Shown piece after piece: positions 1 to 7,361 of a DNA stretch of 17,151 nt; within the stretch, counting starts at the first letter, position 1, and every line of letters starts with the position of its first letter. This DNA is from DATFYI01 sp035315125 (lineage in GTDB: Bacteria; Chloroflexota; Anaerolineae; Anaerolineales; Anaerolineaceae). The notes below the pieces were generated by a model. The model ran no database searches and had not been told where the DNA came from. It saw only the letters and a program-made list of their open reading frames with translations. Location: the NCBI GenBank assembly GCA_035315125.1, contig DATFYI010000001.1, positions 1-17,151 on the forward strand, in the 5' to 3' direction. The position numbers were made by a program, and so were the translations under genes.

Positions 1-1
1 C

Positions 2-1231
2 AACAAAGGCGATGTTTTAGCCGAGATTGAAACAGATAAAGCGACGGTTGAAGTCGAATCGGGTTTTTCGGGTTTCGTTTATAAAACCCTGGTGGATCAA
101 GGCACCGTTGTGCCGGTAGGTACACCGATCGCGATCATTGCGGCGCCCAACGAAAAAGTAACGGATATTCCCGAGACTGGCCCATCAGTAATTGGTGAAG
201 CAGTGAGTTCATCCAAATCAGCCGAGCAAGCGCCTGCTGTTACTGAGGTAATTCAAACACCTGCGCCAGTGCCTCCTGCAATCGAACACACATTTTTACG
301 AGCATCGCCGTTAGCTAAAAAAATGGCGATAGAGCAAGGTATCGATTTGCGTAGTGTGACCGGCAGTGGCCCAGAAGGAAGGATCGTACGAAAAGATGTT
401 GAAGCGATCCTGGCAGTTGAAAAAACATCTAGCATGACGCCGACAATCGTTCAGCCAGCCCCCGTTCTGTCAAAACAAAGCCCGGTTGCGGTCACACCAG
501 GCACTGTTATACCGCCGGCAGCCTGGGTGCCGGGTGAGATTCCTGCTGATCAGACCATCCCATTAGCCCGCTTGAGAACGACAATCGGCAGGAGAATGAC
601 TGAATCAAAGCAGCAAATCCCGCATTTTTACGTAACCCATGATTATGATGTGGCTGAACTGATGCGCTTGCGGAATGAGAGCAACAAAATCCTGCCAGAA
701 GATCAAAAAATATCAATCAACGACTTTATCGTTAAAGCGGTTGCTTTGTGCCTGCGTCAATTCCCGAATTTGAACACATCTTTATCAGGCAAGGATATCA
801 TCCGGCACGGTCATGTCAATGTAGGAGTAGCAGTATCAGTTGAGGGAGGGTTGTTAACCATTGTTTGTAAGGATGCAGACACCAAGCCGCTGAGACTGAT
901 TTCAAACGAAATGCGTGCGATGATCGGACGGGCCCGACAATCGAAAGTCCGCACTGAGGATATTGAAGGATCGACCTTCTCGATCAGTAATATGGGTATG
1001 TATAATGTCGAGAATTTTGCTGCGATTATTAACCCACCGGAAGTTGCTATCCTGGCAGTTGGCGCAGTCCGGCAGACTCCGGTAGTCGTAGACGGTGAAA
1101 TCCAGGTTGGAACACGCATGAAAGCAACCATCTCAGCGGATCACCGCGCCACAGATGGGGCGGAAGCAGCACAGTTCATGCAATTTTTATCGACTTTTCT
1201 GGAAGAGCCGATGAAGCTGCTGGTTTATTAG
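2..1231 (+). CDS. pdhC: Dihydrolipoamide acyltransferase (E2), pyruvate dehydrogenase type, 5'-truncated
   Basis: E2 core subunit of a 2-oxoacid dehydrogenase complex; it moves the acyl group from lipoyl-lysine to CoA. The reading frame is open from base 2, so the true start lies before the window (409 codons visible). Domains in order: the end of a lipoyl domain with motif ETDKAT, whose modifiable lysine is codon 38-40; a Pro/Ala-rich linker; a peripheral subunit-binding domain (about 290-415, ASPLAKKMA...GRIVRKDV) that docks E1/E3; a second Pro-rich linker; and the catalytic core with the DHRATDG active-site motif at 1139-1159. The core stretch SNMGMYNVENFAAIINPP resembles mitochondrial/alphaproteobacterial PDH-E2, so pyruvate is the likely substrate. 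Other 2-oxoacids, including branched-chain ones, cannot be excluded because E1 is outside the window. The gene ends in TAG just before a strong terminator. Confidence 0.93.
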   Translation, partial: NKGDVLAEIETDKATVEVESGFSGFVYKTLVDQGTVVPVGTPIAIIAAPNEKVTDIPETGPSVIGEAVSSSKSAEQAPAVTEVIQTPAPVPPAIEHTFLRASPLAKKMAIEQGIDLRSVTGSGPEGRIVRKDVEAILAVEKTSSMTPTIVQPAPVLSKQSPVAVTPGTVIPPAAWVPGEIPADQTIPLARLRTTIGRRMTESKQQIPHFYVTHDYDVAELMRLRNESNKILPEDQKISINDFIVKAVALCLRQFPNLNTSLSGKDIIRHGHVNVGVAVSVEGGLLTIVCKDADTKPLRLISNEMRAMIGRARQSKVRTEDIEGSTFSISNMGMYNVENFAAIINPPEVAILAVGAVRQTPVVVDGEIQVGTRMKATISADHRATDGAEAAQFMQFLSTFLEEPMKLLVY

Positions 1232-1252
1232 ACTTACGCCCGGTTTACCTGA

Positions 1253-1290
1253 GGATTTCCAATTTCAAGAGGAAATGGAAGTCCTTTTTT
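1253..1290 (+). terminator. Rho-independent terminator after the E2 gene
   Basis: Two 14-base arms (1253-1266 and 1271-1284) pair with one mismatch and two G-T wobbles around an AAGA loop, followed directly by six T (1285-1290). It lies 21 bases after the E2 stop. The opposite strand has no T-run after the stem, so it serves mainly the plus-strand gene, although the convergent transglycosylase gene ends 13 bases away. Confidence 0.85.
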
Positions 1291-1303
1291 ATAATTAATC
1301 TGC

Positions 1304-3712
1304 TTATTGCTTGCGCTGATAAATCTGCTCGTAAATCTGTAAGAACTCAAAGATTTGCATAATATATTGGCGGGTTTCAGAGCTGCGTATCACTTCCAAA
1401 AACAAATCGGGATCATTCGGAGCAAGCTTTTGCCAAGATTGGGTGTTTCCTGGCCCGCCGTTATAGGCTGCCAGGGTGGCATAGATATCATTTTTGAAGT
1501 AATCGCGCTGGCGCGCCAGATAATGCGAACCAAGTCGAATATTAATCATTGGCAGGTTTAAATCATCGGTGGTATATCCGCTTGGCCAGCCCATCTGGCC
1601 TGCGATTTCTTTACCCGTATCCGGCATAATTTGCATGGCTCCAATAGCGCCTGCAGAGGACTCGATAAAGCCTTCAAATAAGCTTTCTTGCCGGATGACG
1701 CTAAACAGAAATAAAGGGTGGAAATTATCTGCTTGCGCTGCTGCTGCTACCTGATCTCTAAAATAAGTTCCGAAACGGATGTGATTAAAGTAAATTGGGG
1801 CATTCAGGGAAGCAGCATCGTCCAGGTTTGCCAGGGTAAGGATCTGCCGGCTGGCGGTAATTGCCAGACGGTACATACTCAGGTCAAGCAAATGGGGCAG
1901 GATGCGAAAATTGTCGGCAGCATCTGTTTTTATCGAATTGGTCAGGTCTGCGAGAGCCGTTTCAGATTCTTGATATAAGCCAAGCTGCCAATAAGCATCG
2001 GCGCGTATCATGCGTGGATCGTTAGCAAGAGATCCCAGGCTATCCAAATCTGTACTGTCTGGTATCGAGAATTTTGCTCTAAGCCAGGTTTCTGCATCCG
2101 GGCGTTCAGCCGACAGATCGTAACCCAGGTCGTAATTTTGATCTGGCGAAAAGGGCGGTGTGCCATTTAGCAACTGCTTGGCCCGTTCGCTGTAATAACC
2201 GGTTGGATCTCTTTGAGCTGCCTGATCCCAGGAAGCGCGAGCGGCATCGGTTTTGTTCTGGGCCTGCTGGGTTTTTCCGATCCATAAATAGGCGGCTGCC
2301 TGATCGCCTGGATTGGTGGCTAAAACAAGGCTGCGCTCAAAAATCGTGAGACATTGGTCATAATTACCTGCACGATATAGAGTGACACCTGCTAAAAAGA
2401 GCGCCTGATAACTTTGATCTGCACTAGGATATTCGTTGATCAAGCGTTGCCAGGTGGATGCGGCATCTGTCAATTTGTTGGCCATTTCCTGAATGCGACC
2501 GGCTTCAAACAAAAAGCCGGGCGCTTCAGGCGCATTCGGAGTCTCGCTGACAAAACTAAGCAGGGTTTGAGCGGCCTGGTCATATTGATTGAGATCAGCC
2601 CATTCAATATTCGATTTTTCATCAAAAGCAGTGGCCCAAAATCTGTCCCCTTTATATTGTTGGATCAAATCATCCAGTTGTAAGATGGCTGAATCATATT
2701 TCCCCATAGATTCAAAACTTAAAGCCATATAATAATGAGGTGTACCGTCATGTTTGGGTGTGTTTGTTACATAGCGATTAAGTGACTCAACGGCTAATGG
2801 GTATTGTCCTGCATAATAATCTACCAGGCCGCGGTTTAGATCATCGACTTGAATGCCAGCTTTGACGAGCTCAACCAGACTTGAATAGGAATCGTATGAT
2901 TTTGGATAATTTGTAACGGCATCCTGGAAACGAGCATAGGCTTGTTCAGTTTGGTTGATATCCAGATATATTTGGCCGGTTAAGAAATCCATCTGCGCTT
3001 TGTCGTAATCACTGTTTGAGTTTTGATAAATGGACATATAAGTACGGATGGCGTTGTCGTAATCTTTCTTAGAGGCGTAAGCCTGACCGACTTTGATTTC
3101 AACCGAAGCAGGATCGCTTAACCGGGGGGCTTTAATGGCTGCTTGATAAGCTAATATAGCTCCATCCGGGTCACCGGCGCTGAGCAGAGCATCGCCGCGC
3201 AACTCTTGAACGTAGGCATCTAAAACACCGGGTTGCAAGCTCAGGTAATGCCCGTAATCCTCAGCCGCCAAAGCAGGGTTATTAAGCTGTGTGTAGCTCT
3301 GACCGAGGAAATAATAAGCTTTCACACGTGCCTGGCTCTCCTGATACTGCTGGACCAGCGTGTTTAGTAATTGCACGGCGCCTTGCCAATTTCCGGTCAA
3401 ATAATCAACCCTACCAATTCCCAGCATGGCTTCTGCTTGCGTTTCAGCATCCTGGGTACTGCTCATGGCGCTCTGAAAATCGTGGAGAGCCTGATCATAA
3501 TTGCCCACAAAGAGATCTTGTTCTCCCTGGCTGTTTTGGGCGGCTGGCAATGGCGTAGGAGATGGAGTTAAGGATGGTGTGACCGTTGGTGTCTGGCTTG
3601 CTGTTGGAGTGGAAGTGACCGCCGAAAGGCGTGGCAGTGAAATAGATGTAAGATCACAGCCCATGCTGATCAAAGCGATGATCAGGAATATGGATATCCA
3701 ACGTCTTTTCAT
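1304..3712 (-). CDS. Exported TPR-repeat soluble lytic murein transglycosylase (GH23-like)
   Basis: This 802-residue protein probably cleaves the MurNAc-GlcNAc bond of peptidoglycan without hydrolysis, outside the membrane. The N-terminus is a signal peptide (MKRRW plus a hydrophobic stretch) ending in S-M-G-C at residues 16-19, an imperfect lipobox, so lipidation is possible but unsure. A Thr/Pro-rich linker (about 32-56) follows. Residues 60-540 are a long array of TPR-like helical repeats with A..Y...G/A patterns. The C-terminal SLT domain (about 660-795) has the catalytic Glu in VIRQES (E676), then GAIGAMQIMP and AAYNGGPGN, all hallmarks of the Slt/MltE-like GH23 fold. The architecture (long helical region plus C-terminal SLT) matches bacterial Slt70-like proteins, with TPRs in place of the superhelical U-domain. 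No clear Shine-Dalgarno is seen before the ATG. It is convergent with the E2 gene and divergent from the kinase gene. Confidence 0.88.
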   Translation of the reverse strand: MKRRWISIFLIIALISMGCDLTSISLPRLSAVTSTPTASQTPTVTPSLTPSPTPLPAAQNSQGEQDLFVGNYDQALHDFQSAMSSTQDAETQAEAMLGIGRVDYLTGNWQGAVQLLNTLVQQYQESQARVKAYYFLGQSYTQLNNPALAAEDYGHYLSLQPGVLDAYVQELRGDALLSAGDPDGAILAYQAAIKAPRLSDPASVEIKVGQAYASKKDYDNAIRTYMSIYQNSNSDYDKAQMDFLTGQIYLDINQTEQAYARFQDAVTNYPKSYDSYSSLVELVKAGIQVDDLNRGLVDYYAGQYPLAVESLNRYVTNTPKHDGTPHYYMALSFESMGKYDSAILQLDDLIQQYKGDRFWATAFDEKSNIEWADLNQYDQAAQTLLSFVSETPNAPEAPGFLFEAGRIQEMANKLTDAASTWQRLINEYPSADQSYQALFLAGVTLYRAGNYDQCLTIFERSLVLATNPGDQAAAYLWIGKTQQAQNKTDAARASWDQAAQRDPTGYYSERAKQLLNGTPPFSPDQNYDLGYDLSAERPDAETWLRAKFSIPDSTDLDSLGSLANDPRMIRADAYWQLGLYQESETALADLTNSIKTDAADNFRILPHLLDLSMYRLAITASRQILTLANLDDAASLNAPIYFNHIRFGTYFRDQVAAAAQADNFHPLFLFSVIRQESLFEGFIESSAGAIGAMQIMPDTGKEIAGQMGWPSGYTTDDLNLPMINIRLGSHYLARQRDYFKNDIYATLAAYNGGPGNTQSWQKLAPNDPDLFLEVIRSSETRQYIMQIFEFLQIYEQIYQRKQ

Positions 3713-3747
3713 GTCGTATTTTTGTTATTTCTCAAATTGATGCTGAT

Positions 3748-3761
3748 CCTGGAAATCCAGG
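3748..3761. promoter_or_regulatory. Inverted repeat CCTGGA-AA-TCCAGG upstream of the transglycosylase gene
   Basis: Perfect 6-base arms flank a 2-base centre, 36 bases before the transglycosylase start codon. The palindrome is itself flanked by two direct copies of GCTGAT (3742-3747 and 3761-3766). The position fits an operator or 5'-leader hairpin for the minus-strand gene. No protein can be assigned, and chance is possible. Confidence 0.3.
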
Positions 3762-3803
3762 CTGATGCAAGGTATTCTGATCGATTTACGCACTCAGTCT
3801 GGT

Positions 3804-3818
3804 CTGTACCATGTACAG
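3804..3818. promoter_or_regulatory. Inverted repeat CTGTAC-CAT-GTACAG in the divergent intergenic region
   Basis: Perfect 6-base arms flank a 3-base centre. It sits between the divergent transglycosylase and kinase genes, 44 bases upstream of the -35 of the kinase promoter. It could be a dimeric regulator site for either gene. It resembles the E. coli LexA box ends (CTGT...ACAG) but the spacing is 7 rather than 8. Confidence 0.3.
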
Positions 3819-3851
3819 TGTTCCTTACTTATAACCGGATGACTGAGAAAG

Positions 3852-3867
3852 TGTCAATACTTTGACA
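3852..3867. promoter_or_regulatory. Inverted repeat TGTCAA-TACT-TTGACA covering the -35 element
   Basis: Two perfect 6-base arms are separated by 4 bases. The right arm is exactly the TTGACA -35 hexamer of the kinase/ahcY promoter, so a bound dimer would be expected to block RNA polymerase. Read as a possible repressor operator; the regulator is unknown. Confidence 0.35.
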
Positions 3868-3890
3868 AACAATGGATTGCATGTTAAACT
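3862..3890 (+). promoter_or_regulatory. Sigma70-type promoter of the kinase-ahcY operon
   Basis: A consensus -35 TTGACA (3862-3867), 17-base spacer and -10 TAAACT (3885-3890) are preceded by TG one base upstream of the -10 (extended -10). Transcription would begin near 3897, giving a leader of about 109 bases before the kinase start codon. It is by far the best promoter match in this intergenic region. Confidence 0.7.
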
Positions 3891-3908
3891 TTAGTTGCCT
3901 TTTTGGAT

Positions 3909-3933
3909 GACGCTCTTTGAGAGAGCGTCTTTT
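3909..3933 (+). terminator. Terminator-like hairpin in the leader of the kinase-ahcY operon (possible attenuator)
   Basis: An 8-base perfect stem (GACGCTCT 3909-3916 with AGAGCGTC 3922-3929) and a 5-base loop are followed by TTTT (3930-3933). It begins only about 12 bases after the predicted transcription start, so it lies in the operon's own leader. It could end transcription early, stabilise the mRNA, or stop read-through from upstream. The short T-run makes full termination uncertain. Confidence 0.45.
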
Positions 3934-4005
3934 ACTGTCGGGGATTGTCTTTTTAGGAGGCTGAAACATTTCCCAACTAATGATCGAAGAATAGAGGACT
4001 GGTTT

Positions 4006-4968
4006 ATGACAATTGTCTGTACCGGGTCGATCGCTTATGACTACCTGATGACCTTTCCTGGATATTTCCGTGACCATATCCTTCCGGAACGGATCGAAAG
4101 CCTGAGTTTATCTTTTTTGGTTGATTCTATGGTTCGTCAGAAAGGGGGGACGGCTCCAAACATTGCCTATACGTTGGCTTTGCTTGGAGAACATCCAATC
4201 GTAATGGGTACGGTCGGTGAGGATTTTGAGGATTACCGGGCCTGGCTTAATAGCAATGGTATCAATACGGACTATATTAAAGTCATTCCGGGCGAGTACA
4301 CCGCTTCCTTTTTCGCCAACACTGACCTCGCCCACATTCAGCTATCCAGTTTCTATACTGGCGCAATGGCCCACGCAAAAGAGCTTTCCATTCGCAGCTT
4401 ATCTGCGGTAGATGTTGATCTGGTAGTTATTTCGCCAAATGATCCGCTCGCCATGCAGCTCTACGCAGAAGAATGCTCTCAACTGAGTATTCCATATTTG
4501 TATGATATTGGCCAGCAAGTTGTCAGAATTGATCCGGAAAAATTACGCCAGGGGGTAGAAGGTGCTTACAGCCTTTTTTTGAACGATTACGAGTTTCAAT
4601 TATTGCAAAAGCACACAGGATTGAAGCTTGAAGATATCTTATCAAAGGTCAATTTATTGGTAATCACATTTGGAGAGCAAGGGTCCACAATCTATACCGG
4701 TGGTGACATCTTCCAGATTAAGGTCATCCCGCCTGTAAAAATCGTCGATCCGACCGGGGTGGGCGATGCATTTCGGGGTGGTTTTTTACGTGGTTATGAT
4801 CTTGGCCTTGATTGGCAGACCTGTGGCCAGATGGGCGCATTGGCTGCAACTTATTGTTTGGAACAAAGCGGAACGCTGAATCACAACTATACCAGATCCG
4901 AATTTGTTGACCGTTATCGAAAGTACTTTGACGATGGCGGAGTTTTGGATGTTCTGTTAGAGAACTAA
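4006..4968 (+). CDS. PfkB-family kinase, probably nucleoside (adenosine) kinase
   Basis: A cytosolic ribokinase-fold enzyme of 320 residues that transfers phosphate from ATP to a sugar or nucleoside hydroxyl. Visible motifs: N-terminal TGSIAYDYLM; the first PfkB signature region GGTAPNIAYTLALLG (48-61) followed by GTVGEDF; NDYE (193-196), the NxxE metal motif; and the C-terminal signature DPTGVGDAF (248-256) with catalytic base D254. The frame is open back to about 3895, but the ATG at 4006 is chosen because AGAGG lies 8 bases upstream and the family N-terminus begins here; the longer form would translate the leader hairpin. It precedes ahcY by 60 bases on the same strand. AhcY releases adenosine, so adenosine kinase is the natural partner role. 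Substrate choice within PfkB cannot be read from motifs alone; inosine or ribose are alternatives. Confidence 0.85.
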   Translation: MTIVCTGSIAYDYLMTFPGYFRDHILPERIESLSLSFLVDSMVRQKGGTAPNIAYTLALLGEHPIVMGTVGEDFEDYRAWLNSNGINTDYIKVIPGEYTASFFANTDLAHIQLSSFYTGAMAHAKELSIRSLSAVDVDLVVISPNDPLAMQLYAEECSQLSIPYLYDIGQQVVRIDPEKLRQGVEGAYSLFLNDYEFQLLQKHTGLKLEDILSKVNLLVITFGEQGSTIYTGGDIFQIKVIPPVKIVDPTGVGDAFRGGFLRGYDLGLDWQTCGQMGALAATYCLEQSGTLNHNYTRSEFVDRYRKYFDDGGVLDVLLEN

Positions 4969-5028
4969 AAATCATCTGATCAATAACTAACAATATTACG
5001 AAACGCAGTTTTCTAGGAGGATTTTTGG

Positions 5029-6288
5029 ATGTCAACTTATCATGTAAAAGATCTGCAACAAGCTGAAGGCGGACGCAGACGGATTGAGTGGGCAGAGCGA
5101 GAAATGCCCGTTCTAAGGCTGATCAAGGAACGTTTTGCCAAAGAACGCCCGCTGGCAGGTGTTCGGATCTCAGCCTGTTTGCACGTAACTACTGAGACAG
5201 CTAATTTGATGAAGACACTTCAGGCCGGCGGGGCCGATGTGGTATTGACTGCCTCTAACCCACTTTCTACCCAGGATGATGTGGCGGCTTCATTAGTGTC
5301 TCAAGATGAGATTTCTGTATTTGCGATCAAGGGCGAAGATAATGCAACTTACTATAAGCACATCCATGCCGCGCTGGACCATAAACCGCAAATTACAATG
5401 GATGATGGGGCAGACCTGGTTGGAACGATGCACAAAGAGCGCCGCGATTTAATCCCAACCATGATCGGTGGAACCGAAGAGACCACCACGGGCGTGATCC
5501 GCCTGCGGGCAATGGCTGCTGACAATGCACTGACTTTCCCTATTGTTGCTGTCAACGATGCCATGACAAAGCATTTCTTCGACAATCGTTACGGTACAGG
5601 TCAATCCACATTGGACGGTATTATTCGCGCTACCAATATTTTGTTGGCCGGAAGGACATTCGTGATCGCCGGGTACGGTTGGTGTGGACGTGGTTTGTCT
5701 TCACGGGCGCGCGGGATGGGGGCAAATGTCATCGTTACAGAGGTCGATCCATTACCCGCCTTGGAAGCCGTAATGGATGGTTACCGGGTTATGCCGATGG
5801 AAGAAGCTGCCAAAATTGGTGATATTTTCGTTACGGTTACCGGCGATATTAATGTAATCGACCGGCAACATTTTGAAGTCATGAAAGACGGTGCAATCGT
5901 TGCAAATTCCGGCCATTTCAACGTCGAAATTAATATCCCGGCTCTGGAAGAATTAGCGACTGCCAAGCGGTTAGTAAGGCCGTTTGTTGAAGAATATGTA
6001 ATGAAAGACGGTCGCCGCATTCATATCCTGGGTGAAGGTCGCCTGATCAACCTGGCTGCCGCAGAAGGTCACCCGGCCAGTGTGATGGATATGTCATTTG
6101 CAAACCAGGCGCTCAGTGTAGAATACCTGCTCAAAAACGCCACAAAACTCGAGAAAAAAGTTTACAGCGTTCCGCAGGAAATTGATCATGAGATAGCCCG
6201 TCTAAAGCTGGCTGCTATGAACGTATTGATTGACAAGCTCAGTCCTGAGCAAGTATCTTATCTTAATTCCTGGGAATCAGGCACCTGA
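5029..6288 (+). CDS. ahcY: S-adenosylhomocysteine hydrolase (short, archaeal/Thermotoga-like form)
   Basis: NAD-dependent cytosolic enzyme that splits S-adenosylhomocysteine into homocysteine and a nucleoside, relieving product inhibition of methyltransferases. At 419 residues it has the family motifs in order: LHVTTETA (51-58, with H52), TASNPLSTQDD, DDGADLVGT (D126), GGTEETTTG (148-156), NDAMTKHFFDN with K181 and D185, the NAD-binding loop GYGWCGRG (215-222), NSGHFNVEI with H296, and the EGRLINLAAAEGHP region near 336-349. It ends in YLNSWESGT and lacks the C-terminal K-x-DHYRY tail that contacts NAD in eukaryotic/proteobacterial enzymes, as in the short archaeal and Thermotoga forms. A perfect AGGAGG (5015-5020) lies 8 bases before the ATG. 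It is probably co-transcribed with the kinase and followed by a terminator. Confidence 0.93.
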   Translation: MSTYHVKDLQQAEGGRRRIEWAEREMPVLRLIKERFAKERPLAGVRISACLHVTTETANLMKTLQAGGADVVLTASNPLSTQDDVAASLVSQDEISVFAIKGEDNATYYKHIHAALDHKPQITMDDGADLVGTMHKERRDLIPTMIGGTEETTTGVIRLRAMAADNALTFPIVAVNDAMTKHFFDNRYGTGQSTLDGIIRATNILLAGRTFVIAGYGWCGRGLSSRARGMGANVIVTEVDPLPALEAVMDGYRVMPMEEAAKIGDIFVTVTGDINVIDRQHFEVMKDGAIVANSGHFNVEINIPALEELATAKRLVRPFVEEYVMKDGRRIHILGEGRLINLAAAEGHPASVMDMSFANQALSVEYLLKNATKLEKKVYSVPQEIDHEIARLKLAAMNVLIDKLSPEQVSYLNSWESGT

Positions 6289-6314
6289 TAAGGCAATCGA
6301 TTTGAGTTTAGAGG

Positions 6315-6354
6315 CGGTGTTTTCGGATGTTAATAACCGGAAACACCGTTTTTT
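6315..6354 (+). terminator. Rho-independent terminator after ahcY
   Basis: Two 12-base arms (6315-6326 and 6337-6348) pair fully with one G-T wobble around a 10-base loop, followed by six T (6349-6354). It lies 26 bases after the ahcY stop. It closes the kinase-ahcY operon and separates it from the convergent C39-like gene that ends at 6363. Confidence 0.88.
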
Positions 6355-6362
6355 CGATCGAA

Positions 6363-7295
6363 TTAATGGACGATGATGGCCATATTTCCAAGCACAGACC
6401 AGGAATTTGTGAATTCTTGAATGGAGCGGCTATAAGTGGTATCACCATCCAAAATAGTCACCGATTGCTGGTCATAGCCAATCACAATCACGGTATGTTC
6501 GAAGTGCACGACCTGAACGGTATTTCCGTCCGAGGCAGTATAGAAGATCGCGGTACCTGGCCAGACATCTCCAACTACCCAGGCCATTACCGGTCGGCCA
6601 GCAGCGATCTCATTACGAATGCCATTCCAGGAAAAGTTTTTTACGTCGGATGCAGTCAGGCCATAATTCCTTAATAATTTTGCAACCGGCGGTGCATAGA
6701 CTCCGTAAGAATTGGGTGGAATTTGCCCGCGGGTCCCTTTATAACTACCAACAAAACCCTTGGAAGGATCATCTGATTTTGGAAGTTTTGACTGGAAATC
6801 CATTTCATTAAATCTGATACCAAAAAAAGCAGCCAAATCTGTGGCAGAGCGTGATTCACAATCCAAATTATAGGATTGGGCATGTCCAACGATGCCGTGA
6901 ATCGATGCCTGGGCGGGTAACGAGTTGGGTTTGTTGGTCGGTTTGGGGGTGCGTGTAGGAAAAGGAGTCTTAGTTGAGGTGCTGGTAAAGGTTTTGGTGG
7001 GGGTAAAAGTATTGGTGGGAGTGGATGTGCGGGTAGGTGTGGGGGTAATCGTTGGGGTTGAGGTTGAGGTGAATGTCGGCAGGGGCTGAAATGGTGTGTT
7101 CGTCATGGTCGGGATCATTATGGCGGTTATTTTCGGGTCGATACCACCTACAGAAAACGATGAGCCTGGAACCGGCAGGCTAATAAAGCCTGTATAAATG
7201 AGCAGCGCAAACAATATCACCGCCCAGATAATACCCAGAATCAGGACAATGATCATTAAAATCCACCATTGCTTACTTTGCAGTGGTTTATTCAT
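6363..7295 (-). CDS. Membrane-anchored C39-like (papain-fold) peptidase domain protein
   Basis: A 310-residue protein with a short basic N-terminus, one transmembrane segment (about 10-38), an extracytoplasmic Thr/Pro/Ser-rich stalk (about 62-122) and a C-terminal domain (about 132-308) resembling the standalone peptidase C39-like family. Candidate catalytic residues are visible in the right order: Q140 in HAQSYNLDC, C146, H267 in FEHTVIVIGYD and D283 in ILDGD. This suggests an externally displayed cysteine peptidase or transpeptidase/amidase; the substrate is unknown. It lacks ABC transporter domains, so it is not a bacteriocin exporter-processor. It lies 66 bases after the NBR1-like lipoprotein gene on the same strand, without a strong hairpin between, so the two may share a transcript. 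No convincing Shine-Dalgarno is seen, and no alternative in-frame start is found just upstream. Confidence 0.8.
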   Translation of the reverse strand: MNKPLQSKQWWILMIIVLILGIIWAVILFALLIYTGFISLPVPGSSFSVGGIDPKITAIMIPTMTNTPFQPLPTFTSTSTPTITPTPTRTSTPTNTFTPTKTFTSTSTKTPFPTRTPKPTNKPNSLPAQASIHGIVGHAQSYNLDCESRSATDLAAFFGIRFNEMDFQSKLPKSDDPSKGFVGSYKGTRGQIPPNSYGVYAPPVAKLLRNYGLTASDVKNFSWNGIRNEIAAGRPVMAWVVGDVWPGTAIFYTASDGNTVQVVHFEHTVIVIGYDQQSVTILDGDTTYSRSIQEFTNSWSVLGNMAIIVH

Positions 7296-7361
7296 AGTAC
7301 CATGACGTCATCACGCCTGTTTGATCGTAAAGGGTTTAATTCAGTACGGTTGTACCCTGTT

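Noticed and set aside
3804..3818. E. coli-type LexA box (CTGT...ACAG)
   Set aside because: The spacer is 7 bases instead of 8, and the recA promoter in the same window uses a Gram-positive-type box, so LexA here is expected to have a different specificity.
3895..4005. N-terminal extension of the PfkB kinase from an upstream TTG or the ATG at 3907
   Set aside because: It begins at or upstream of the predicted transcription start, would translate the leader hairpin, has no ribosome-binding site and does not resemble the family N-terminus. The ATG at 4006 has AGAGG at the right distance.
6327..6674. 115-residue plus-strand frame starting in the ahcY terminator
   Set aside because: It overlaps the C39-like gene on the opposite strand, starts inside the terminator loop and its residues mirror the conserved C39-like coding frame.
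6930..7090. GT-rich repetitive tract as a DNA repeat element
   Set aside because: It is the coding sequence of the Thr/Pro stalk of the C39-like protein; the repetition follows codon periodicity.
7302..7311. ATGACGTCAT palindrome just upstream of the C39-like gene as an operator
   Set aside because: It is 7 bases before the start codon, where a weak ribosome-binding site would be expected. A similar GTGACGTCA occurs inside the lipoprotein gene, so it is likely chance.
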